Virus record (IMG/VR): IMGVR_UViG_3300032116_001009
Location: 1 to 28,868 of that record
Origin: a virus
DNA length: 28,868 nt
Reading direction: 5' to 3' (one strand)
The notes beneath the pieces are model-generated. The model was not told the origin of the DNA and made no database searches. It worked only from the letters and a program-made list of their open reading frames with translations. This document shows, piece after piece, positions 23,040 through 28,868 of the stretch. Within the stretch, counting starts at the first letter, position 1, and each line of letters begins with the position of its first letter. Both the position numbers and the translations under genes were made by a program.

Positions 23040-23543
23040 CTAGTCCGCGTCGGACCCCTCGGTCGGGTTTGCGAACCCCTTGTCCTTTTTGTTCTCAACC
23101 GGGGCCAGCTGGCGGATGAGAAGCCGCTCCAAAGTGACGCGCTGGCGACCCTCGATGAATATGTAGTGCGCCCGATCGAACTGCCGGCCGTTCATCCGGT
23201 GACTGTCTATCCGCCGCGCGCAGTTCTTGCTCTGCCCGACGTAAGTGACCTTGCCGCCTCGGATGAGCAGATAGACGCCCTCGTCAGCCATCGTCTCCCT
23301 GACGGCTTCCTTCAGCCGCGCGAGGCTCCACGCCTTTGCGTCGTTCTGAGGGCGGCGCTGCTTTCGCAGCATCTCGCCCGGCGAGTTCATGGCCTCTCGA
23401 TACTCATCGCGGAACTGATCGGTTCCCACTGGAGCCCGTAGCCGGATCGCTGCTCTCCCAGGCACGCGGAGGTAAACTCTCTGCTGGCCATGCCTGTCAC
23501 GATACATGTGGCAGTAGCGATACCGAACGCCGTTCAAATCCAT
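23040..23543 (-). CDS. GIY-YIG nuclease-like protein with an integrase-type N-terminal segment
   Basis: 167 residues. The C-terminal half is a GIY-YIG domain: G89-V90-Y91 and Y101-V102-G103 form the two signature strands, with R111, H115, metal-binding-type E139 (TLERLLIRQL) and N151 following at fitting distances. Residues about 11-52 (HMYRDRHGQQRVYLRVPGRA then AIRL) are about 50% identical over 42 positions to the N-terminus of the adjacent integrase. The two genes differ clearly at the DNA level and this one is less GC-rich. It has its own probable promoter, 66 bases from the integrase stop, and lies between TCGCTAACCTA repeats. It may be a homing-type or site-targeted nuclease. Unlike typical free-standing GIY-YIG proteins it carries a likely DNA-binding front. 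Activity and target are unknown. Confidence 0.85.
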   Translation of the reverse strand: MDLNGVRYRYCHMYRDRHGQQRVYLRVPGRAAIRLRAPVGTDQFRDEYREAMNSPGEMLRKQRRPQNDAKAWSLARLKEAVRETMADEGVYLLIRGGKVTYVGQSKNCARRIDSHRMNGRQFDRAHYIFIEGRQRVTLERLLIRQLAPVENKKDKGFANPTEGSDAD

Positions 23544-23570
23544 GTGGATACGCCCCGAAAGTGAGGCGTC

Positions 23571-23599
23571 ACTATAGCAACGAAAGGCCGCGTTAGCAA
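23571..23599 (-). promoter_or_regulatory. Sigma70-like promoter for the GIY-YIG gene with overlapping palindrome
   Basis: On the minus strand TTGCTA (23599-23594) is followed after exactly 17 bases by TATAGT (23576-23571), giving 4/6 and 5/6 matches to -35 and -10. The start codon is 28 bases beyond the -10. The -35 lies inside the dyad GTTAGC-N5-GCTAAC (23592-23608), so a protein bound there would block the promoter. Confidence 0.6.
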
Positions 23600-23611
23600 T
23601 TCGCTAACCTA
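23592..23611. repeat. GTTAGC/GCTAAC dyad containing TCGCTAACCTA copy 3
   Basis: GTTAGC (23592-23597) and GCTAAC (23603-23608) are exact inverted repeats 5 bases apart. The right half belongs to TCGCTAACCTA (23601-23611), whose last three bases are the complement of the integrase stop codon. Operator-like or arm-type site overlapping the GIY-YIG promoter. Confidence 0.55.
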
Positions 23612-24637
23612 GCGCTTGATCCGCGACATGGCCGTCTCGGCCATCGCGCGCTGCTCGGCCTCGCGGGTGTATCGCTGCACCTCGGCCAGGGTGCGGTGGC
23701 CGCTGATCGCCATGATCTGGCTGGCGGTGCAGCCCGCCTCGGCCAGGCGGCGGCAGGCGGCCTTGCGGAGGCCGTGCGGGCTCAGGCCGGCCGGCAGCCC
23801 GGCCTCGCCACACCAGCCGATGAACCGCATGTAGAACCCGTTCGGGCTGTAGGGCTTTCCGCCCGGCGTGAGCAGGAAGGAAAGCTGGCCTTCGGGTATC
23901 TGCGCAAGCTCCGCGGCGAGCTGCGGGTGCACCGGGATGTCGAGCCGGGCGGCCGTCTTCTGCTGCGTCACCTTCAGCCATCCGCCGGCCAGGTGCTGGC
24001 GCCCCATGCGAACCACGTCGCTGCGGCGCTGGGCGGTATAGAGCAGCAGCGCGAAGGCGAGGCGGGGCTTGCTGCCGCTCGGCCAGCGCGCCTCGAACTG
24101 CGTGATCTGCGCCTCGGTCCAGGTGGCGATGCTGCCCTCGCGGTAGGCGACGCGGGCCACGTCCCGGCTGGGATCGTCCTCGCGGAGCCCCGTGGCGATC
24201 GCGTGCTGCATGAGGGCGCGGAGCATCCGGCGCCTATGGTTCGCTGCGGCCGGGGCGGTGCCGGCGTCCTGGGCGACGATGGCGCGCAGGTGCTTCGCCT
24301 CCATCATGGCGGCGGGCAGGTGGCCATAGGCCGCGCGGAGCCGCTCGAGGATGCGCCGATAGGTGCGTTGCGAGGATGGGCTGAGAGCTGCCCAGGCGGC
24401 CGAGGCGTAGTAGCTGGCGGCAAGGGCGTCCAGGCTGCCTGGCGCGGCGTGGCGCGGCGGCAGGCGCGGGCCGGGCGCCTTCGCCGGACCGCTCAGCCCC
24501 GCCTGATAGGCGGCCAGGAACTCGGCGCTGCCCGGTTCGCCCGGCAGGCGGATCGCGGCGCGGCCGGGGATGCGCAGGTAGTGGCGCCGGCGGCCGTGGC
24601 GGTCGGTGTAGCTGTGGACGTGCTTAAGCCGGACCAT
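23609..24637 (-). CDS. int: Tyrosine-type phage integrase
   Basis: Site-specific recombinase for integration and excision; 342 residues from ATG 24637. A longer reading starts at 24709, but its extra 24 residues are proline-rich shadow of the Xis-like gene, while 24637 aligns with the N-terminus of the GIY-YIG protein. Residues 1-50 form a beta-rich segment (YTDRHGRRRHYLRIPGRAAI), probably arm-site binding. A helical core-binding domain (about 65-160) and the catalytic domain follow. Catalytic residues visible are R204 (TAQRRSD), K227, H288 and R291 (SPHGLRKAA), H314 (SGHRTL) and nucleophile Y323 (VQRYT). It overlaps the HTH gene by 14 bases, the usual int-xis coupling. Confidence 0.95.
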   Translation of the reverse strand: MVRLKHVHSYTDRHGRRRHYLRIPGRAAIRLPGEPGSAEFLAAYQAGLSGPAKAPGPRLPPRHAAPGSLDALAASYYASAAWAALSPSSQRTYRRILERLRAAYGHLPAAMMEAKHLRAIVAQDAGTAPAAANHRRRMLRALMQHAIATGLREDDPSRDVARVAYREGSIATWTEAQITQFEARWPSGSKPRLAFALLLYTAQRRSDVVRMGRQHLAGGWLKVTQQKTAARLDIPVHPQLAAELAQIPEGQLSFLLTPGGKPYSPNGFYMRFIGWCGEAGLPAGLSPHGLRKAACRRLAEAGCTASQIMAISGHRTLAEVQRYTREAEQRAMAETAMSRIKR

Positions 24638-24884
24638 TGCCACTGAAGATGCTGTCCCAGGGGTTGGCGCCCGGGGTGGAGGCTGCGGTGCCGGCGGTCT
24701 GCTCGTCAACCCAGCGGTCGAGCGCGCGCCGATCCCAGCCGACGCGGCCGGGGCTGAGGCGTATGGCGGCCGGCGCTTTGCCGTCCGCGACCAAGCGGGC
24801 GAAGGTGGCGGTGCTGATGCTGAGGTAGGCCGCGGCGAGGTCCTGGGAAAGCACGCGCGGCCAGGCGGGGAGGGTGTCAGGCAT
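24624..24884 (-). CDS. AlpA/excisionase-like small HTH protein
   Basis: 86 residues from ATG 24884, chosen over an ATG at 24911 because a strong AGGGAGG ribosome-binding site (24893-24899 on the minus strand) lies just before it. The sequence fits a MerR-like winged helix of the AlpA/Xis type: VLSQDLAAAYLSISTATFAR for the helix-turn-helix, then LVADGKAPAAIRL and the wing PGRVGWDRRALDRWVDEQ. Such proteins bend att DNA and direct excision, or regulate int. Its position immediately before and overlapping int supports excision control. The last 20 residues look disordered. Confidence 0.82.
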   Translation of the reverse strand: MPDTLPAWPRVLSQDLAAAYLSISTATFARLVADGKAPAAIRLSPGRVGWDRRALDRWVDEQTAGTAASTPGANPWDSIFSGNGPA

Positions 24885-25137
24885 CGCGCCGCCTCCCTGA
24901 AATCGGGTCATAGCCGGCAGCCGCGACGCGCGTGATCACGTCACCCAAGACGCCGGGGAGGATCGCGCCTGTGGCGTCGAATGCGTCGGGGCACAGACGC
25001 CGCCACAGGGCTGCTCTGGCGGCATCCTGGCGCTCCGGCACGCACAAGCCTGCCTCCCCCGCGAGGCATCCATCAGGCGGGGCGCCAAGCCAGATGGGCG
25101 CGTGCTTGCCGCAGACTGGACAGGTCGCGCCGGTCAC
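24877..25137 (-). CDS. Small cysteine-containing protein of unknown function
   Basis: 86 residues starting at GTG 25137, which overlaps the nuclease stop as GTGA; the long reading upstream is a shadow with arginine/proline-rich nonsense. The start reads (V/M)TGATCPVCGKHAPIWLG, with CxxC at residues 6-9 and further cysteines at 24 and 32, a possible zinc ribbon. The rest is helical (AARAALWRRLCPDAFD, GVLGDVITRVAAAGYDP). It ends in ISGRRRDA, overlapping the Xis-like gene by 8 bases. Coupling to its neighbours and composition support a real gene; I do not recognise the family. Confidence 0.65.
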   Translation of the reverse strand: MTGATCPVCGKHAPIWLGAPPDGCLAGEAGLCVPERQDAARAALWRRLCPDAFDATGAILPGVLGDVITRVAAAGYDPISGRRRDA

Positions 25138-25523
25138 CAGCACCACCCCTGCCGCTGCCCGCGCCCGTCGTAGGGGCGGGCCAGACCCTCCTGAATAAGG
25201 ATCATCGCCACGTCGCGGCCCTGGCTGGTGCGGACGGTGGCGAGGGTGCGCCGGTAGCGGTCGGACCCGCCGCGCTCGATCGTCACGCCGGCGGCCACGA
25301 TCTGGCGTAGGCGCTCGGTGGCGCGGATGGCCAGCGCGATCTCGGCAGCGCAGCGACCGTGCAGCTCGGGCGCATCGAGGCCGCGCAGGCGGATTGTCTC
25401 GCCGTCGAGGCGGATGGTGTCGCCGTCGATCACCTGCACATGGCCGGCAGGGGCGCGCTGCGGCTGGGCGTTGGCGGCGCCGGCGAGCAACAGCAGGGCG
25501 AGGGGGAGGGTGCGGCTGATCAT
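25134..25523 (-). CDS. Secreted thermonuclease-like (SNase) protein
   Basis: 129 residues from ATG 25523 (ATGA overlap with the upstream stop). A signal peptide is plain: MISRTLPLALLLLAGAANA, with likely cleavage before QPQ. The mature part is a compact staphylococcal-nuclease fold: VQVIDGDTIRLDGETIRLRG, then LDAPEL with metal and catalytic residues R/D, and the SDRYRRTLATV segment typical of the family's 'D.YGR.la.v' motif. Such enzymes cut DNA and RNA with calcium. Export would place it in the periplasm or outside. A nuclease with a signal peptide inside an int-xis operon is unusual and suggests lysogenic conversion or defence against incoming DNA, which is inference. Confidence 0.85.
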   Translation of the reverse strand: MISRTLPLALLLLAGAANAQPQRAPAGHVQVIDGDTIRLDGETIRLRGLDAPELHGRCAAEIALAIRATERLRQIVAAGVTIERGGSDRYRRTLATVRTSQGRDVAMILIQEGLARPYDGRGQRQGWCW

Positions 25524-26467
25524 GCGGGCACCCCATCGTGTAGTATGCCGTCGAGCAGTCGGCCGGCGGCCTTCTTGCCCACGCGATACATCCCGCCGGG
25601 CGGCGGACCCTGCTCGATGCACTTCAGGTCGAGATCGTAGGCATCTTCTTCGGGGATCCACTCGCCCCATTGCTTGAACAGGAACGGCACGCCGGCGTCG
25701 GCGCACTGTTCCCGCAAGCTGCGGTGCCAGTCGGGATGCGAGGGGCGGGCGCCGGCGCCGGATTCGCCGCCGGAAATGACCCAATCAATGCTTGCCGAAA
25801 GCGCCTCGGGCCCTTCGCAGCACCCTTCGCACATGACTGATCCGGCCAGCGCGTCGAGGCGCGGGGAATGCTTGATGCAGTCGCAGCGTGGCCAGTCGTC
25901 CCCGGCGGGCCATGCTATCCGCGTCAGGTCCACCGGCCCGAGCAGCGGCTCGCAGGACAGGAAGCGCTTCGCCGCCGGCACCGACAGCAGATGCGGGATG
26001 CGGCGGTTCGCTTCGGCCTGGTTCTCGACCGTGGTGCCGAGCCAGACGTTGGGCCAGCCCGCGCCCCATGGCTTGGTGCCTGTGCGCGCGTCCGGCAGCA
26101 TCTCCTCGATGTTCTGCGGGCGCTTGGTCAGCAGAAGCCAATCAAGGTGCGGGGTGTTCTCGATGTAGTGCCAAAGATCCTCGCGCCAGCGCGACGGCAC
26201 CTGGTTGTCGAACACGTCCGCGAGGCTAGCGCAGAACACGCGGTAGCGTCGGCCCTCGCGCTCGGCCTTGCGGTTCCACGCAAGGGGCTGGCGCCAGGTG
26301 CTCTCCGCAGTGCGGCGCCGATCGGCATGGGGTCCCCAGGCTACGCCGAGGCGATTGGTGGCCAGCGCCTCGGCATAGCAATGATCGCAGCCGGGGCTCA
26401 CCTTCGTGCAGCCGATCCACGGGTTGAAGGTGTGGTCAGCCCATTCGATCTTCGTGTTCGCGGTCAT
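25520..26467 (-). CDS. Phage Gp37/Gp68 family protein (DUF5131), radical-SAM-like
   Basis: 315 residues from ATG 26467, which overlaps the methyltransferase stop (ATGA); the longer reading upstream is a shadow. The N-terminus TKIEWADHTFNPWIGCTKVS leads to a CX6CX2C cluster (C20, C27, C30; PGCDHCYAE). Later come LLLTKRPQNIEEMLPD, NVWLGTTVENQAEANRRI, KRFLSCEPLLGPVDL and WVISGGESGAGARPSHPDW, all hallmarks of the Gp37/Gp68 family, whose biochemistry is not settled. An extra cysteine cluster (CDC ... CEGCC) lies between the last two. It is coupled to a C5-methyltransferase, so a nucleic-acid modification role is plausible. Confidence 0.9.
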   Translation of the reverse strand: MTANTKIEWADHTFNPWIGCTKVSPGCDHCYAEALATNRLGVAWGPHADRRRTAESTWRQPLAWNRKAEREGRRYRVFCASLADVFDNQVPSRWREDLWHYIENTPHLDWLLLTKRPQNIEEMLPDARTGTKPWGAGWPNVWLGTTVENQAEANRRIPHLLSVPAAKRFLSCEPLLGPVDLTRIAWPAGDDWPRCDCIKHSPRLDALAGSVMCEGCCEGPEALSASIDWVISGGESGAGARPSHPDWHRSLREQCADAGVPFLFKQWGEWIPEEDAYDLDLKCIEQGPPPGGMYRVGKKAAGRLLDGILHDGVPA

Positions 26468-28011
26468 GCCGCCATCCTTCTCGGCTCGCGTTTCAGATTG
26501 GCGCGCAGCAGCGCGGTGGCGGGCGGCGGGGAGACGCTGTTGCCGATCAACCGGATGATCCTCGTCTTGCCCAGCGGCGCGCCGTCCGGGCCCGTCCAGA
26601 GATAGTCGCCCGGCAGGCCCTGCGCCGCCGCCAGTTCGCGCCAGTGCAGCATCCGCATGCCGATGTCGGTGATGACGTGCGGCACGCCGGCGACCGTCAC
26701 CAGGGCGAAACGCTCCTTCGTGGTCGCGGTGCCGAGCGGCTGATCCAGGCGCTGCCCGATGTTGGTGCCGTTGTAGCGCAGCAGGAAGGCGGCCACGCGC
26801 TCGGCGCCCTCGGCCTCGGCGGGGGACAGCGTGGCGGTGACCAGCTGCTGGTGGCTGCCGGCGGTCATGATGGTGGAGACGGGGCGCCGTGCGGAGTGCC
26901 CGACCACGCCGGTGTTGTGCTGCGCCAGGAAGGCGGCGACCACGGCGTGGTGGTGCGTCCCTGCCATCACCGTGCCCAGCGGCTTGTCCAGACCCGGCAC
27001 GCGGGGCGCCTGGCCTTCGCGCTCGCCGTAGCCGACCTGGATCAGCGTCGGGGCGACCAAGCCGAATCTGGCCGCTCCGGCCATGACTGTGTGGGTCGGC
27101 TCGGTCACGGGTTGGCCGACGCTGTTCTGCTGAAACTTGGTCAGCACTGGCGCGATCAGCGCATGCTCTCCGCGGTTCGCGCAGGTGATGGTCGGCATCG
27201 GCTCGCCCATGCCGCGTCCCCGAAATCCGCCGGTGTGCGTGATCGAGACGATGAACGGCTCGGCCGCCTCCAGCACGAAGCGGCGCACGCCGTGGGCAAT
27301 CCGCGCCTGCGTCTTGTCGGCCAGCTCCTTGCCGCGCGCGAAGATGCTGGGGCAGGGGATCGACCAGTCGATGCACTCCGCCGCCGTGCGCCAGGGCGCC
27401 TCGAACATGCTCGGCCTGCGGCTGTGCGTCGGCTGCGGCCAGGTGATCGGCTCACCATCGCAGCGCGCCACGATGAACAGCCGGGTTCGGGTGGTGGGCG
27501 CGCCGAAGTCGGCGGCGCAGAGCTGCCGCCACTCGACCGTGTAGCCCAGCCCGCGCAGTCGCCCGCACCACGCCTTGAAGCTCCGGCCGATGCGATCGGG
27601 GCAAGGCTGGCCGTTCGGCAGCAGCGGCCCCCAGCCCTCCATCTCGGCCACGTTCTCGACGCAGATGATGCGCGGGCGGACGCGCGTGGCCCAGGTGATC
27701 ACCACGCCGGGCAGGGCTCGCACCGACTTCCAGCGCGCCGCGCCGCCGCTCGCCCTCGAGAAGTGCCGGCAATCCGGCGAGGCCCAGAGCAGCCCGACCG
27801 CGCGACCCGCGCAGGCCTCGCGCGGCTCCACCTTCCAGATGCTGGCCTGGGCGTGGCGCGTCGTCGGGTGATTCGCGGTGTGGACGGCGATGGCCGTCTC
27901 GTCATGGTTCACGGCGAGATCGGGATGCCGCCCCGTCGCGGCGAGGATGGCGCAGGACGCGCCACCGCCGCCGGCGAAGAGGTCCACGATCATCTCATGC
28001 GGATGGATCAC
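26464..28011 (-). CDS. DNA (cytosine-5) methyltransferase
   Basis: Methylates cytosine in DNA at C5 with S-adenosylmethionine; 515 residues from GTG 28011 (GTGA overlap), or from ATG 27993. Motif I is DLFAGGGGAS (residues 10-19). Motif IV is ASPDCRHFSRASGG with nucleophile C81, where PDC replaces the usual PPC. Motif VI is ENV (119-121), motif VIII TRTRLFIVARCDG and motif X LIGNSVSPPPATALL. The region about 265-440, where the target-recognition domain lies, is built of repeated units marked EPMPTIT, EPTHTVM, KPLGTVM, RPVSTIM and QPLGTAT. No restriction enzyme is seen next to it, so it is probably an anti-restriction or regulatory orphan enzyme. Confidence 0.93.
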   Translation of the reverse strand: MIHPHEMIVDLFAGGGGASCAILAATGRHPDLAVNHDETAIAVHTANHPTTRHAQASIWKVEPREACAGRAVGLLWASPDCRHFSRASGGAARWKSVRALPGVVITWATRVRPRIICVENVAEMEGWGPLLPNGQPCPDRIGRSFKAWCGRLRGLGYTVEWRQLCAADFGAPTTRTRLFIVARCDGEPITWPQPTHSRRPSMFEAPWRTAAECIDWSIPCPSIFARGKELADKTQARIAHGVRRFVLEAAEPFIVSITHTGGFRGRGMGEPMPTITCANRGEHALIAPVLTKFQQNSVGQPVTEPTHTVMAGAARFGLVAPTLIQVGYGEREGQAPRVPGLDKPLGTVMAGTHHHAVVAAFLAQHNTGVVGHSARRPVSTIMTAGSHQQLVTATLSPAEAEGAERVAAFLLRYNGTNIGQRLDQPLGTATTKERFALVTVAGVPHVITDIGMRMLHWRELAAAQGLPGDYLWTGPDGAPLGKTRIIRLIGNSVSPPPATALLRANLKREPRRMAA

Positions 28012-28310
28012 GCCCGCTCCTCCGCCATCTTGGTCAGTTCCGCGGCCATGTCGCGGAGGTGCGCGGCGGTGGCGGAGGGCTTGATCTCCACCACCACCAG
28101 GCCGTTCGTGATGCCGGCGCTGCCGCCGCGCAGGCTGGGGGTGGGCGGCAAGGCGGCCAGCTGGGCGAGGGCGGCGTCGCGCTCGATGGCGCAGCGGAGG
28201 CGCACGGTGCCGGGCGCGATCTCCACGATGGCGCCGGTGTCGTGCCCCGGTGACGGATCGCGCCGGACATGGGCGCTGCGCTCGGCGGCGGCGGTGTTCT
28301 GGCCGGTCAC
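28008..28310 (-). CDS. Small phage protein of unknown function (100 aa)
   Basis: Starts at GTG 28310 (GTGA overlap with the membrane-protein gene) and ends inside the methyltransferase start. About residues 25-75 look beta-rich (GAIVEIAPGTVRLRCAIERD; GLVVVEIKPSA), ending in a helix (TAAHLRDMAAELTKMAEERA). No known motif is recognised. A longer reading upstream would run through the neighbouring gene and lacks support. Tight coupling on both sides supports coding. Confidence 0.6.
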   Translation of the reverse strand: MTGQNTAAAERSAHVRRDPSPGHDTGAIVEIAPGTVRLRCAIERDAALAQLAALPPTPSLRGGSAGITNGLVVVEIKPSATAAHLRDMAAELTKMAEERA

Positions 28311-28477
28311 GACAGAGCCTCCCGCAGCGCCAGCAGTAGCCGGCCCCACTCGTGCCATGCCCACCAAGCGCCGAGCCCGGCCAGCGCCGCGACGGCCACC
28401 CAGAACAGGCCGATGCCCAGCGCCATGGCGATGACCATGCGGCGATGCGATTCGATGCGCTCGCGGGCCCGGCTCAC
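28307..28477 (-). CDS. Small single-span membrane protein (56 aa)
   Basis: Starts at GTG 28477, overlapping the previous stop as GTGA. A basic N-terminus (SRARERIESHRR) is followed by one long hydrophobic helix (MVIAMALGIGLFWVAVAALA, continuing into GLGAWWAWHEW), then LLLALREALS. The charge pattern predicts N-terminus inside. The long upstream reading of the frame is a shadow of the next gene. Function is unknown; small membrane proteins of early operons may act in superinfection exclusion. Confidence 0.6.
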   Translation of the reverse strand: MSRARERIESHRRMVIAMALGIGLFWVAVAALAGLGAWWAWHEWGRLLLALREALS

Positions 28478-28821
28478 GCCACGATCCCCTTCGACCGCAG
28501 AGGCTGATCCATCAGCCGCATCGCCTCCTGCCACATGCGATGATCCCCGCGCTCGCTCGGCACCGACGGGTTCGGCGTGACCTGCCGCTCGCCGTAGATG
28601 CGCAGGATGTGCGCGTGCGCCAGCGAAATGCGGCGCTGCCGATAGAGCCGGTCCAGCACCTTCACCACGTCGTCCGGGTCGCATGGCCGGATGCCGCCGG
28701 CGCCGAAGCGCGCCCCGGCGCCATCGCTGCGCGCGCTCAGCATCTGCATCGTCCAGATCCACGCGGCATCGGCCGAGCGGAACGGCTGGGGCTCGCCCCG
28801 GCGGGACAGGGCCGCGCTCAC
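28474..28821 (-). CDS. Conserved phage protein of unknown function (115 aa)
   Basis: Starts at GTG 28821, overlapping the stop of the truncated gene upstream. Two parts are visible: ADAAWIWTMQMLSARSDGAG near residue 18, and a helical middle to C-terminal part DPDDVVKVLDRLYRQRRISL followed by AHAHILRIYGERQV and MWQEAMRLMDQPLRSKGIV. I associate this pattern with hypothetical proteins of alphaproteobacterial phage early regions; no role is known to me. The basic helical content would suit nucleic-acid binding, but that is a guess. Confidence 0.65.
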   Translation of the reverse strand: MSAALSRRGEPQPFRSADAAWIWTMQMLSARSDGAGARFGAGGIRPCDPDDVVKVLDRLYRQRRISLAHAHILRIYGERQVTPNPSVPSERGDHRMWQEAMRLMDQPLRSKGIVA

Positions 28822-28868
28822 TTCGCCGGCCCTTCCTGCTCGGCGCGGATCAGCATGGCCACCTGCTG
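28818..28868 (-). CDS. C-terminal end of an early gene, cut by the window edge
   Basis: The last 16 residues (QQVAMLIRAEQEGPAK, then TGA) of a leftward gene that continues beyond the window. The stop overlaps the GTG of the next gene by 4 bases, the same coupling as elsewhere in this operon, which is the main reason to call it. Nothing can be said of its function. Confidence 0.5.
   Translation of the reverse strand, partial: QQVAMLIRAEQEGPAK

Noticed and set aside
24638-24709. 24-residue N-terminal extension of the integrase
   Set aside because: Proline-rich, overlaps the Xis-like gene, and lies outside the part aligned with the GIY-YIG protein.
26468-27376. Long N-terminal extension of the Gp37/Gp68 reading frame
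   Set aside because: The extension lies inside the methyltransferase in another frame and is Arg/Pro-rich; the ATG at 26467 with ATGA overlap and the family's N-terminus decide the start.
26644-28434. 596-codon plus-strand open frame opposite the methyltransferase
   Set aside because: The minus-strand frame has all C5-methyltransferase motifs; the plus frame is compositional shadow.
1-28868. CRISPR array or insertion sequence
   Set aside because: No regularly spaced direct repeats of suitable length and no transposase motifs with terminal inverted repeats were seen.

Overview
This window is part of a temperate, lambda-like siphophage genome with an HK97-type head. The DNA is very GC-rich, with strong G/C preference at third codon positions. 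That and the style of the proteins suggest a high-GC alphaproteobacterial host, possibly Acetobacteraceae or relatives; the host call is an inference. No bacterial housekeeping gene, rRNA, tRNA or CRISPR array was seen.

Layout. (1) 51-9197, rightward head and connector genes: small and large terminase, portal, ClpP-like prohead protease, major capsid protein, a likely decoration protein, head-tail connectors, tail terminator, a 64-residue protein of unknown role, and the tail tube protein. (2) 9307-14126: a tail assembly chaperone pair joined by a readable -1 frameshift signal (GGGAAAC), a possible gp10-like protein, and a long tape measure. (3) 14137-21434: five tail-tip, fibre and spike genes ending in a beta-helix tailspike. 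(4) 21437-22788: two small putative membrane proteins and a GH24 endolysin, closed by a clear terminator at 22816-22848. (5) 22849-23608: a region less GC-rich than the rest, with repeated GCTAACC/GGTTAGC elements, nested inverted repeats that could be attP, and a leftward GIY-YIG nuclease gene with its own promoter. (6) 28868-23609, leftward: an operon running from the early region into the integration genes. It encodes a truncated gene, three small proteins, a C5 cytosine methyltransferase, a Gp37/Gp68 (DUF5131) protein, a secreted SNase-type nuclease, a small Cys-rich protein, an AlpA/Xis-like HTH protein and a tyrosine integrase. Almost every junction in it is a 4-base GTGA or ATGA overlap.

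How it works together. The rightward genes build, package and release the particle. The leftward operon modifies DNA and carries out integration and excision. The two transcription units converge on the intergenic region, where a lambda-like phage (attP-int-xis order) would place attP. The most unusual feature is that the GIY-YIG protein begins with a segment about 50% identical over some 42 residues to the N-terminal segment of the adjacent integrase, while repeats resembling integrase arm sites lie on both sides of its gene. Repressor, replication genes and the rest of the early region are outside the window.
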